Made by a program: the position numbers and the translations under genes. A model generated the notes under the pieces. The model ran no database searches and was not told where the DNA came from. It saw nothing but the letters and a program-made list of their open reading frames with translations. Below, in pieces: positions 1 to 10,200 of a stretch of 64,000 bases of DNA. Origin of the DNA: Ischnura elegans (taxonomy: Eukaryota; Arthropoda; Insecta; Odonata; Coenagrionidae); assembly GCF_921293095.1 (NCBI RefSeq), contig NC_060252.1, positions 81,860,866 to 81,924,865 on the forward strand, read 5' to 3'. Within the stretch, counting starts at the first letter, position 1. Each line of letters starts with the position of its first letter.

Positions 1-1400
1 CGAATATAATTACTGATGCTGCGAGCTCCGCTCTCATCGGCGCGAGGGGGTTGTTTGAAACGTGCCGGGGAACGATATTGAGAAATTTATAACGGAAACT
101 TTTTTTATCAATAAATTTTTGAAGATTTTTCCATTTTTTTCGAAACTTGAAAGCATACAAATAAAAAACAGCAATTTATATAGTGCAATAGGGGTGCGAT
201 ACTTACCTCGATAGATCATATTCATTGTAAGATAAAAAGATCTTATTATTTTCAATACACCTGCTTACAAAAATGAAGCATCTTCGAAAATGTATTTATA
301 AAAAACGTTTTCATAATTAATTTCTCGATTTCATTCCCCTGCACGTTTCAAACAACGGGGTGTCCCTTGCGCCAATTAGAAGGGAGCTTGCACTGCACGT
401 GAAGTATATGGATATCGCAACCCAGATCGGTGCACACACCCGTTGCGTCTGACAGTAACTGCTATGGAGGGGGACGGTTTTGAGAACATTGAACTCTAGT
501 GTGTTTTGTAGTTTTAAAAACTGTAACCTTCTTTGATAAAGTTTACAACTTTATTGAAACTTTGCAAAAACAATAGGGTAGTTTCCTTCATCACAGAAAA
601 CGATAGGCATTGATTGCGATTCGTTACCCACCATTAGTGTATTCATAATACACAAATTATTTGGTTTTAGAAATACCGGTTTAGACGAATGGCAAGGCTC
701 AAATTTTATCCTCATTTGAAAAAGGCCAGATTGGCGCCCATGCGATTCCACTCCGCGTGACGTAACAGGGACCTAGTTTCTACTCGAGAGGATAGGAGTT
801 ATACATCGTCTGAGGTTACCAATGCATGCATGAGGCACAGAGCTCAGGGAAACATGTCTTAATAATCACCTATTAAAACTGGCTAAGGTCGGAAAGTTTT
901 CTTCGTTTGATAAGGTATTAATAAACCTTTTTTAAGCCAAGCGCTACCATTCAGCAAGGTACTCAGCTATCCGCTAGCATCCTGCGTCCTATCAGCGCTC
1001 AGAGCCTCGATCAAGGTCACTTCACAAGGAGAGAGGGGGAACCAGAAATGCGTCGCACGGACTTTCCTACTTACGCGTCGCGTTTTTGCGCGCTTGAAAA
1101 TTTTCACTTTTCATTTAATCGTGAAAAATAGATATCGTCATTTAAAAATCTAAAAGCGCGAAATACGTACTCCAGGAGTCTTTCGATTTAGGCAATAAAA
1201 AAAATAATAGGAAACCACCCTATTATGAAAACTTAGAAAGACTTTATTGCAAAGACTTAAGGAAATTATTTTTGTCATTTTTATTTATTTCATTTGGGTG
1301 TCACGCCCCCCCTGGACTTTCTCCACGCCCCCCCAGGGGAGCGCGCCCCCCAGTTTGGGAACCCCTGCTATAGAGGTTCCATGAACTATAATTCTCCTTG
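1..1400. other. Host intergenic DNA, no gene seen
   Basis: No open frame here looks like a conserved protein. The stretch at about 1300-1367 is GC-rich and ends in a sequence whose reverse complement reads CAGGGGTTCCCAAACT. That resembles the terminal inverted repeat of hAT transposons, so a solo hAT end or a related short element is likely. I did not find its partner end. The rest is unremarkable AT-rich DNA. Confidence 0.4.
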
Positions 1401-1404
1401 TATT

Positions 1405-2300
1405 TTATTCTCGCAGTGGAGATACCAGTATCAAATCTCGGATATTTTTGTCCCTTGAACGTCAGAATTGTTCTAGAAAGGGCATTTCCGAAGCCGGCTA
1501 TTAGTTTTTTTATGTTATGTCAGGATGTATTCTCGTAAATGGTACCATTAGAATTTGTTTATGTTTTTCCTCGCCATCTGCAGCTTTCGTGGTTGTTGAC
1601 TGTCCACTGAACGGCTGGCTAGGCGTTAGGTACCCCCTCCGCTTATCTTTTTTTTCGCTCAGTAACACGCCAGCACGCCAGGCTATGGCAAACGGAGGAT
1701 TGTGAAGGAGAGTCAGTAGCCTTTCCCGCCAGCTGAAACAGCTCAAGTCAAGTTGAGCAGCTTACAGGGATACCTCCTCATATGTTATTCTCGCCATGGA
1801 GATACAGGCCGGATTTTTGCCCCTGGGTGGTCAGATTCGTTCTAAAATGGACATTTTAGGAGCCGACTATTAGTGACGTATGTCATATCAGGAGGTATGC
1901 TCGTGAATGGTACCATTAGAATTTGTTTACGTTTTTGCGTCGCCATCAGCTGCTTTCGGGCTTGTTGACTGTCGTCTTTTCAACGCTGGCCTCTCGTAAT
2001 GCACCCTTCACGCTTTGCCTCCCTCTTTTGGATACCATGCCAGACAAAAGTGAACACAACATAGTGGAATGGGATGAAGAGTCGCCCGCCAATATCAACA
2101 GCTGATGTCAAGCGGGGCAACATACCTACAGGGATAACTCCTTACACGTTTATCTCGCTATGTGCAGAACCTAGCCTCAAATCTCTCAGTTTTTGTCCCT
2201 ATGATCTCAAATACGCTCTAGGACGGGATCTTCAAAGACGGCTTTCTTAGTAGTTTAATACATTTGGAGGTATTCTCGGAATTGGTAATGCTGCCACTGC
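1405..2300. repeat. Diverged direct repeats of about 370 bp
   Basis: Two clearly related segments follow each other: the same GGTACCATTAGAATTTGTTT stretch occurs at 1541 and 1909, a spacing of 368 bp. A third, more decayed copy starts near 2150 (shared segments around TATTCTCG and TGTCCC). The copies differ by many substitutions, so the array is old. Small open frames inside it look accidental. Confidence 0.6.
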
Positions 2301-2934
2301 TAAATGGATTATTGCAATAGTCTTTCATCCTCTCATTTCAACAATGAGAGTATTGATGTTAATTTCGGCAAGAAATATGTTGCAGCATCTTTATTTTTAT
2401 TAAATGATAAACTGAAGGTTAAATTCGAAGCTATTTTCATAGCGGGAAATCAATTAAGTAACTACATTTTAATGATTTTGTTAAGGGTGAAATATGTTTG
2501 CATTTCTGCCATTTCGACGCAAATCACTTACCTATTAGCTGATTTTAAGTTGCTTAGTTTCCCATTATTTCTTCTCCTTTGCTTTCTGCGTATATATTCA
2601 CTTGCCACTTAAGTGGAGAAAATAAAAAAATATAACTGATATTTAATTAAAAAGATAACTTAAGTATTTAAAATAGAACCAAGGATCATTAATGTAGTGA
2701 AAAACACCCTTTGCTTAATGAAACGCCAATCATAAGATTCTTTTTAATATATTAGTGAACCTTACCATATTTATTCTTTTATTTTCCATAAAAAATAAAC
2801 TGCCGAAAAAGGATTCTCATCAAGAAAGACACGATCCTTCATCTTCAATCAAAAGAGCTTCCGTATGATCCAATTTACCGGGGAGAAGAACACTGTGTTT
2901 CAAGCCTTTCAATACCTACTCGGCGGATTGCGAT
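2301..2934. other. AT-rich host DNA, nothing recognised
   Basis: This stretch lies between the diverged repeats and the first Polinton. I see no conserved open frame, RNA gene or transposon end in it. Confidence 0.4.
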
Positions 2935-2940
2935 GAAGGG
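2935..2940. repeat. Target site duplication, left, Polinton 1
   Basis: GAAGGG immediately precedes the element and recurs at 20421-20426. A perfect 6-bp duplication is the hallmark of Polinton integration. Confidence 0.93.
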
Positions 2941-3274
2941 AGTAGGTGAGAAATGGGCATTCTGGGGGAGTCATTGACCCCACTCATCCCACTCCCCCGT
3001 GACCTTGAACGTCTAGACTCTCCGCCCAACCCACCCCCACAAAATCGACGAACTCGTCAAGGTTAAAGTGGGACGGGAGGTTCCGCCCAACCCACCCCCA
3101 CGAAGTCGACGAACCAATCAAGGTTCAAGTGGTGTGGGGAACCTACCATATATAAGCGAGTACAGGAGGATGCGAGCTCATTCGTCGTCACCATGAACAC
3201 CAGAACAGCCGCTCTGCAGAGACATCCCGAGGCTTGCCTTGAGAATACCAATCTCCTGATGGAGAGGCAGTCAG
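2941..3274. repeat. Left terminal inverted repeat, Polinton 1
   Basis: This matches the reverse complement of 20087-20420. The outer 278 bp appear identical; the inner 50 bp carry substitutions. Two subterminal direct repeats lie inside (starts at 3022 and 3083, period 61 bp, each beginning CCGCCCAAC). The TIR also contains a TATA box and the first codons of the gene that is complete at the right end. Confidence 0.95.
3149..3155 (+). promoter_or_regulatory. TATA box in left TIR
   Basis: TATATAAG lies 38-44 bases before the ATG at 3193. The same box is present in mirror image at 20205-20212, where it faces the intact minus-strand gene. Each end of the element therefore carries an inward-facing promoter. 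Confidence 0.6.
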
Positions 3275-3303
3275 TACAATTGTATTGTGAATATTTCCTC
3301 TGA
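3193..3303 (+). pseudogene. Truncated 36-codon copy of the right-end gene
   Basis: The frame opens with MNTRTAAL, the start of the 185-aa protein encoded on the minus strand at 19611-20168. It follows that protein for about 25 residues, then diverges at the inner edge of the TIR and stops at 3301-3303. It exists because the TIR includes the promoter, start codon and 5' end of the right-end gene. It may be a by-product of TIR homogenisation. A translated 36-residue peptide is possible but there is no evidence for one. Confidence 0.7.
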
Positions 3304-3956
3304 AATATCAATTATCTATGTAACCACACATTGCTAAGGATATGTAATAAATGTGAAGGGAGAGGTAAGCAACTGATGTATTAAAATAATACTGTCACCC
3401 TCACACATCTGCATAATATCATGTTCACAATAAATAAATCTAGAAACTTTTTACGATTAAGATATTTTTCCTAATTTCATCTAGTTATAAATTAATAAAT
3501 TAATTAAAAAATGATGTGAGATGGAAGATATTTAATTGCCGTTTACGAAAAGTAAAAAATAAATTACATTTATATTCATATATAGAGTGGAAACAATTTA
3601 GTTCTTTTAATTCTGAAATTTTTCTGCCTCCTCATCAACATTGCCTAGCCTTTATCTAGTCAACTGGGATAATTGATCACTCGACAAATTATGTTTTAGA
3701 AAGATATAAGAATGTACTTTAAGTCAATACATTACACATGACGATAGTGTTGTAACTTATCACGAAAAATAAATTATAAAAATTATAAATGCACGAAAAT
3801 TCTGCAATTTAAATTTTCCCGCGTTCAAATATATATCATGCATGGGTTGGTATCTCAGTCAGCGATTGAATGTAATATTAGCGGTTGGTACGTAAGGGGT
3901 AAGACGTATAGTGGGGGAAATGAGGAGAAGTTGGGTGTTGGCCTCTTTAAGATTCG
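3304..3956. other. AT-rich noncoding stretch inside Polinton 1
   Basis: No credible gene is seen. The region lies between the truncated TIR gene and a plus-strand TATA promoter. Confidence 0.4.
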
Positions 3957-3964
3957 TATAAATA
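3957..3964 (+). promoter_or_regulatory. TATA box for a spliced leader exon
   Basis: TATAAATA lies about 30 bases before the inferred start of a short exon that ends at a strong splice donor (4071). No protein gene on the plus strand lies within the next 2.5 kb. The transcript probably splices to a downstream acceptor or is noncoding. Confidence 0.5.
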
Positions 3965-3989
3965 GCCGTGCAGCATACGCTGGAATCAC

Positions 3990-4070
3990 TTCACCTGGGC
4001 CTTCGGGCCCACCACCCTCCCCAAAGGGGGAGGACTGAGGACTTCGTTGGAATCACCAGTTGCAGCTCGG
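3990..4070 (+). other. Candidate leader exon with two GC-rich hairpins, donor at 4071
   Basis: The segment between the TATA box and the donor GTAAGTA (4071) can fold into two stem-loops. The first, 3996-4011, is a 6-bp stem closed by C(UUCG)G, the hyperstable tetraloop. The second, 4016-4033, is a 7-bp stem with loop AAAG. This is much more GC-rich than its surroundings. I infer a structured capped leader. The start is set only by distance from the TATA box. Confidence 0.45.
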
Positions 4071-4664
4071 GTAAGTACCTACTCTTCCTAATGAAGTACT
4101 GGTGGAACTTATCCGCCTATCTAGAGCTAAGCTCTCATAGCTATGCTCTTAAAGCTATGCTCTTAAAGCTATACTCATCAAGCTATGCTCATCAAGCATG
4201 TTACATAGCAACCTATAGCTTAATAGGTTGAGAATGATGAACGGATCTATATGCTATGCTAGCTAAGTGAATGCTATAAAATACTTAACCTATACTCATA
4301 AAGGTTGACAAAATATATACAGCTTGTATAGTTCAATCCCAGACTGTGTAGGGATAGCAGAAATGATTCCTTAACCTCCCCTTAACGTTGACCGATAATA
4401 TCAACCATAGAATAACTCGTATCTAGCCATGGTGTAGCCATGGTCTAGCCTAGGTCTAGGTCTAGGTCTAGGTCTAGGTCTAGGAATAATATAAAAAATT
4501 TTTTTTGAAAAATTTTTTTTTGAAATTTTTTTTTTTGAAATTTTTTTTTTTTTTTGATTTTTTTTTTTGCATTTTTTATATTTTTCCAAATCCGAGGAGA
4601 AAATTTGAGGGTTACATTGTTGATGAATAAGACAAGAATCAATCACTTAAGTTATCTTTATTTT
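4071..4664. other. Noncoding region with simple repeats
   Basis: It contains about five imperfect copies of a 14-bp motif around AGCTATGCTCTTAA (about 4136-4195), a (TCTAGG)n hexamer microsatellite at about 4448-4483, and long interrupted T tracts to about 4600. The T tracts lie downstream of the minus-strand gene that ends at 4665, so transcripts of that gene may run into A-rich sequence there. Confidence 0.55.
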
Positions 4665-5090
4665 TCAATTTTCAATTTTAATGATATTATCCACATCTAG
4701 GTAAATTGAAAATTTCTCTTCAAAGTAGTTGTATTCACTTATCTCCTTTTTTGTTAGTTTAAAGTATTTTGGGAGGAAGAGCTTCCTCTTCCTCCCATCG
4801 AACAGAAAATGTGCCACTAGTGCATCACCGTATTGCGTGTTTATGCTCTCTAAACTTTCCACCGGATATCTCATTTGTTTTACCAGCTTCTCCTTCTTCA
4901 CACACAAATTTTCCTCCTGACATCTCATCAGCGATGCAAACACTGGCGAGATGACGGAGGATGATGATCCGGCAGTGGAGGCGGATGCTGCTGCTGCTCT
5001 GCTGCTACCCTTACGGGACGTCACGGTCGCGTAAGTCAGTTCATGTGAGGTACCAGCAGCAGTGGTGGTAGTCGTCGGTTTAGTATTCAT
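4665..5090 (-). CDS. Small protein with RYGD...FLPK(R/Y) core, possible ssDNA-binding-like fold
   Basis: The 141-aa product has a low-complexity Thr/Ser/Ala N-terminus (about residues 1-50) and a C-terminal domain. That domain shares TQYGD (ETRYGD in the homolog), a Gly-rich turn and LFLPK with the 98-aa protein encoded at 35748-36044 in Polinton 2. The pattern of a short beta-rich domain is compatible with an OB-fold single-strand DNA-binding protein, which would suit a replicating DNA element, but that is inference. The ATG is preceded by a splice acceptor (TTTTATAG, three bases upstream) and a donor GTAAGTAAG, defining a possible 159-nt 5' UTR intron (5094-5252). The Polinton 2 homolog has the same arrangement, which supports this as a real gene. 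Confidence 0.65.
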   Translation of the reverse strand: MNTKPTTTTTAAGTSHELTYATVTSRKGSSRAAAASASTAGSSSSVISPVFASLMRCQEENLCVKKEKLVKQMRYPVESLESINTQYGDALVAHFLFDGRKRKLFLPKYFKLTKKEISEYNYFEEKFSIYLDVDNIIKIEN

Positions 5091-5314
5091 GGTCTATAAA
5101 ATAAAGCATAAGTTTGAATGTAATATTGTATCTCAGTAAGTATTTTTAAGAATTATCATATTATCATTTTTACTTGAAACTTGATGTATTGTCAATCTAT
5201 TACATCTGTATGATTCTCATATGAATGATATTAATAATATTTTCTTACTTACAATTTAGAAGGCTGGAACTATGGATTGGATTGCAGGAATCAACTGCGG
5301 CAATGGTAGAAGTC

Positions 5315-5610
5315 AACTGCAAGGTGTACGACGATGATGAGAACAATTGCAGGCTGGAAGTGCGGCGAAAGCAGGCTTGGAGTTGCGGTGACGACGGTCT
5401 AAGGCAAACTGCAAGGTGTACGACGATGATGAGAACAATTGCAGGCTGGAAGTGCGGCGAAAGCAGGCTTGGAGTTGCGGTGACGACGGTCTAAGGCAAA
5501 CTGCAAGGTGTACGACGATGATGAGAACAATTGCAGGCTGGAAGTGCGGCGAAAGCAGGCTTGGAGTTGCGGTGACGACGGTCTAAGGCAAACTGCAAGG
5601 TGTACCACGA
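5315..5610. repeat. Tandem repeat, 92-bp unit, about 3.2 copies
   Basis: Unit starts (AACTGCAAGG) occur at 5315, 5407, 5499 and 5591, exactly 92 bp apart, with nearly identical copies. The array lies in the predicted transcribed 5' leader of the minus-strand gene. Because 92 is not a multiple of three, an open frame across it reads differently in each copy, so it is unlikely to be coding. Confidence 0.9.
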
Positions 5611-5659
5611 CGGTGAGGACGACGGTAAGACGCTGTGATGCAACCTCGAAAAGGATCGT

Positions 5660-5668
5660 CTTATATAC
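5660..5668 (-). promoter_or_regulatory. TATA box for the minus-strand gene at 4665-5090
   Basis: On the minus strand this reads GTATATAAG. The homologous gene of Polinton 2 has the same octamer in the same place. A leader would run to the donor at 5252 and splice to the acceptor before the ATG at 5090. Confidence 0.5.
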
Positions 5669-5763
5669 AAAATCTTCGGGCAACTCACACCACACTTCAC
5701 CCTCATCCCACTCCCCTGTTCGCGGTAAGGTAAGTGCTATTTCATTTTTTATCTCAAGTCCGA

Positions 5764-6123
5764 TTCTCCTTGGAGCGTGTGTTAACCTTTAAAGCGAAGC
5801 GTCCTCAGCCAGTTAGCCTTGAGCTTTTTCACATCACGTACACCTGCTCGACTCTCCTTGAATTATACTCGTCCTCAATTTCTCCTTGGAGATGTGTTAA
5901 CCTTTCAAGCGAAGCGTCTGCAGCCAGTTAGCCTTGAGCTTTTTCACATCACGTACACCTGCTCGACTCTCCTTGAATTATACTCGTCCTCAATTTCTCC
6001 TTGGAGATGTGTTAACCTTTCAAGCGAAGCGTCTGCAGCCAGTTAGCCTTGAGCTTTTTCACATCACGTACACCTGCTCGACTCTCCTTGAATTATACTC
6101 GTCCTCAATTTCTCCTTGGAGCA
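5764..6123. repeat. Tandem repeat, 115-bp unit, three copies
   Basis: GTGTTAACCTTT occurs at 5779, 5894 and 6009, spacing 115 bp. The copies are almost identical and include CACATCACGTACACC. The array lies between a minus-strand TATA box (5660) and a plus-strand TATA box (6397). It occupies the same place as the 71-bp array of Polinton 2. An enhancer or replication role is possible. Confidence 0.9.
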
Positions 6124-6396
6124 TGCATTCACTTTAGCTTTGAAAATTCCTTCTTTAAATTTATTATCATTTTCTCACGTCAGCCACCTGCTCCAGCGTT
6201 CATAGTCTGTTCACCTCAAGTTCACCTTCAAGCATGTCTTCGCTCCGAGCAAAGCGCCTCCACCCATTAGCCTTGAACTTTTCCCACATCACGTTGCATA
6301 CACCAGCCTCCTTGGAGAGCGAATCAAGTCTTAACTGGATGATGTACCCACACTCCATCTCTCCAGAAATTTTTATTTTTTAACATCGGATGCGTT

Positions 6397-6404
6397 TATA
6401 AATA
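6397..6404 (+). promoter_or_regulatory. TATA box for main plus-strand transcript
   Basis: TATAAATA lies upstream of a noncoding stretch that ends at a splice donor, AG|GTAAGC (intron starting 6613). It is the nearest promoter-like sequence to the long plus-strand gene block. Confidence 0.55.
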
Positions 6405-6429
6405 CAGCAGCGTTTCCAAAGGAAAGTAC

Positions 6430-6612
6430 AGTTCTGATTTTTAACGATTAGCGTGCAGATCATAGTTCTTCATCTCCTTGCTTCTCAAGAGAAACGTTGT
6501 TCTCTATGTTCACGCTACTTGTGTCACACATCAGTACCGCATTTTGTAGCAGAGTGCACCATTTTGCTTCTTGGTCCAGTACCTATTCTTCAGTCTCTTC
6601 GCACTACTAGAG
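6430..6612 (+). other. Candidate shared 5' leader exon with donor at 6613
   Basis: This exon is inferred from the TATA box and the donor. Acceptors preceded by pyrimidine-rich or U-rich sequence lie just before four downstream ATGs: 6864 (ATG 6891), 7222 (ATG 7262), 11283 (ATG 11304) and 11613 (ATG 11622). Alternative splicing of one leader to these sites would give separate mRNAs for both BC-box-like proteins, the polymerase and the ATPase. Confidence 0.45.
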
Positions 6613-6890
6613 GTAAGCAATTATGAAGTCGTTACGTTTATTATGTATTCAACAAATTACAGACAGTATAATATATTTTGCAGAAATGAAAACGAATTTT
6701 GCACTTCCTTTAAGCTGTAGCCAAATTTCACATAATATTCTCTTGATGAATAACATTAAATTGATCTTGAAATATTACTTAAATGTTCTTCCCATTCAGA
6801 TATATATATTAATTGAGAAAGAAATAGTAAACACATTTTGATATGTTTTACTTTTCCATTGCAGTAAACTTAAAAAAGATCACATTTACA

Positions 6891-7175
6891 ATGAATACAT
6901 TGTTTCATTTATGCTTGGAAAAAATATCGAAAGTTATTGTTAGACAATCATATAGTATCACAAACAATGAAGATACACAAGGATATGTTTTTCATAGAGT
7001 AGTACAGAACAATACAGATAATATCATTATGATTTTTTGCCAGTCTTTACCAAGACATATATTCAATCTAGTGACATATCATGTTATTTTGGAGGAAGAA
7101 GCATATTTATTCGAAATGGGTTTTGATTGTGACAATGATCGTTATGAACACAACCATCAATTTCCATATATTTAG
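6891..7175 (+). CDS. Small BC-box-like protein (94 aa)
   Basis: The product begins MNTLFHLCLEKISKVIV. Residues TLFHLCLEKI fit the Elongin-BC-binding BC-box pattern (S/T)-L-x3-C-x3-(A/I/L/V) found in SOCS/VHL-box substrate receptors of Cullin-RING ubiquitin ligases. A SLPRHIF segment follows near residue 52. The rest is unrecognised. I chose ATG 6891 over the in-frame ATG at 6843 because a splice acceptor (TTTTCCATTGCAG, ending 6864) lies between them and because the BC-box then sits at the very N-terminus, as in the gene at 11304. Function is inferred from a short motif only. Confidence 0.55.
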   Translation: MNTLFHLCLEKISKVIVRQSYSITNNEDTQGYVFHRVVQNNTDNIIMIFCQSLPRHIFNLVTYHVILEEEAYLFEMGFDCDNDRYEHNHQFPYI

Positions 7176-7261
7176 AAAGTTATACTCATCAGTTATAATA
7201 TATAGCAATATTCTTATTTCAGGCTGTTTCACATTCAAACATACCTAAACGCAAACAAAAA

Positions 7262-10200
7262 ATGTCAACCAATCAAGAAATTTTTAATCAATTTAATTCT
7301 GGTTTCTTCCATTCAATTGAGGAATTAATTCAAGCGCATAATGATATTCACAATAATGTAATATTTAATAATGATTCTATAGATGATAAAATAACTTATC
7401 AAAATATGAAAAACTTAATAGATAATTTTAAAAACAGACAATATTGTAGAACTTGCGAAGAGTATTATTGCTTAAGTGATGAATTACCGCACGATAACAC
7501 AACCAACCATATACACAATCTTACTCAATCGTTAAACAATGAGGAAATTCTTAATTATTTTCAAGCTGGGGTCTATAATACGGAAGAAGAAATTGAGTTT
7601 GCCTTAACACGCATAAATGAAAGAATAATTTTTGAAAACGATGTAATTAATGATTTGGAAACTTTCAGAAATTTAAAAGCTAGATTAGACATTTTGAAAG
7701 GTCGACGATATTGTACTTATTGTGAAACCTTCTACAGCATTGATGAGGCTATGCCTCATGAGAACACCAATGAGCATAGGCATTATGTTACAGTTCAACT
7801 TGGTAGAGGTTTTAATCAAATACAATCCGCAATTCGGTCCAGACTTAAAACGTTTTGGATAACACCAGAGCAAAATAGCAGTATAGATGTTATTTCATTT
7901 CTAAACGATATTAAACAAAAATTATTTGAAAAACTTAACGAAGGAGTTATTGAAAACAATTCAATTAAATTTAATTTGGTGTTAATCTGTAAATTTCGTA
8001 AGAATGAAAAGGAAGAACTTGACACGGCATTTAAAACACCTAATACACGTGTTTTACTTATCGATATGATTGATGAAATAATAGATGAAGCGTTTTCCAA
8101 AATACTAAAGGAAAAATCTGAATTCCAAGCCAAAGGCTCTGGTTGGTCACTTTCTGAAGTGATTGGTTTGGAATTACGCATTAATAAATATAATCCACTT
8201 CGCGGATCTACATATATTGAATTACCGGCTAAAATAAAAAATACTAAATCAGTTGTAAATGTAAAGAATAATGATCGTTATTGTTTTAAGTATGCTATTT
8301 GGTCCAAAAACATTATAGATCATCCAAATCTTGTTTGGAATTACAATAATAATGAATTTCGAAACGCATATAATTGGGATTGTATCAAGTATCCGGTTGA
8401 TCCAAAGGACATCATCAAGTTTGAGAGGATGAATAATATTTCAATTAATCTCTTTGGTTTAGATGAAAAGAACAATGTGTATCCAATGAAAATAGTTGAT
8501 GAAGAATTAGATGATCATCGTGATTTGCTATACATCACAAACGATAAGACAGGACATTATTGCTGGGTTAAAAATTTCAATAAATTGATTAAATCGCAAA
8601 TTACAAAACATCACCACAGTATAAGTATTTGCAAACGTTGCTTTATACATTTTAGGGATATGACAAAATTTATGGAACATAAAGCTCTCTGTAAGGGAAC
8701 AGGTGTGCCTAGTAAAGTTATAATGCCAGATGAAGAAAACAAAATTTTAAAATTTACAAATTTGAATCGTTTTTTTCGCATACCCTATGTAATCTATGCA
8801 GACTTTGAATGTCTTTTAAAGGATGTTAGCACTTGTAATCCTTCACCAAAGGAATCCTTTACGAATGTTATTCAAACGCATGAACCATTTAGTTTCTGTT
8901 ATATGTTAGTTACACCAGATGGTTGTCAAAAACCGATTTTATATCGAGGACCATATGCAGCACGAGTATTCATTAACAGAATAAAAGACGAAGCAGTGAA
9001 AATTTATGAAATATATAAGAACACTATCCCAATAAATCCGCTGACTGAGGAAGAAGAAAGTATATTTCTTACCTCAGTGAATTGTCACATTTGTGAGAAA
9101 GAGTTAGGTAAAGATAGGGTCAAAGATCATGACCATTTGACAGGAAGGTATCGCGGTCCAGCACATAAACTATGTAACTTAAAGTATAAAATGCCAGACT
9201 TTTTACCCATATTTATACACAATTTGTCAGCCTACGATGGTCATTTCATTGTACGTGAGCTAGCCTATGATGAGAGAGAAATATTTGTAATACCAAGCAC
9301 TGAGGAAAAATACATTTCTTTTGCAAAAAAAATAGAAAAAAAATTTAAAATTCGATTCGTTGATACGTTTCGATTTATGTCTGCATCATTAGCTACACTT
9401 GTATCTAACTTGAGAAAATTTAAATTCACAAATGAAATATTTGGTGATTTAGCTCATATAATTACGCGAAAAGGTGTATATCCATATGATTACACCAATT
9501 GTGTTGAGAGACTTGATGATTGTTTTCTACCGAGTAAAGAAAAATTTTATAACAGATTAACTGATGAATGTATATCAGACGATGATTACACACATGCATT
9601 GAATGTATGGTCTTCCTTTAAGTGTAAAACGCTAGGTGATTATAGTGATGTATACCTAAAAAGTGACGTAACTCTTCTTGCAGATGTCTTTGAAAACTTT
9701 AGAAACATATGTATTGACACATATAAACTTGATCCATCATGGTACTATACTACTCCAGGCTTAAGTTTCGACGCAATGCTAAAGTATACAGACATCGAAT
9801 TGGAACTTTTAACTGATTATGATATGTTGTTTATGATTGAGAAAGGTATTCGAGGTGGAATATCACAGTGTTCTAAAAGATACTGCGAGGCTAACAATAG
9901 GTATATGACTAATTTTAAATCTGATTGTGAATCTAATTATTTAATATACCTAGATGCTAATAACTTGTATGGATGGGCATTGTCAAGACCACTTCCTCAC
10001 TCAAAGTTTAGGTGGTTAACTGACAAGGAAATAAATAATCTGATCGTTAAAAACATTCCAGATGATAGTCAAGTGGGATACATTTTAGAGGTTGATTTGT
10101 CATATCCAGATTCTCTTCATGATAATCATAATGATCTACCTCTTTGTCCGGAAAACAAAATTCCTCCCGGTGGAAAGCATAAAAAACTTTTAACAACACT

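Noticed and set aside
4448-4483. (TCTAGG)n run as telomere-like DNA
   Set aside because: The insect telomere repeat is TTAGG. This is a short hexamer microsatellite inside the Polinton.
5399-5706. Long minus-strand frames through the 92-bp repeats as a gene
   Set aside because: The repeat length is not a multiple of three, the frames only exist because of the repeats, and the region is a predicted 5' leader.
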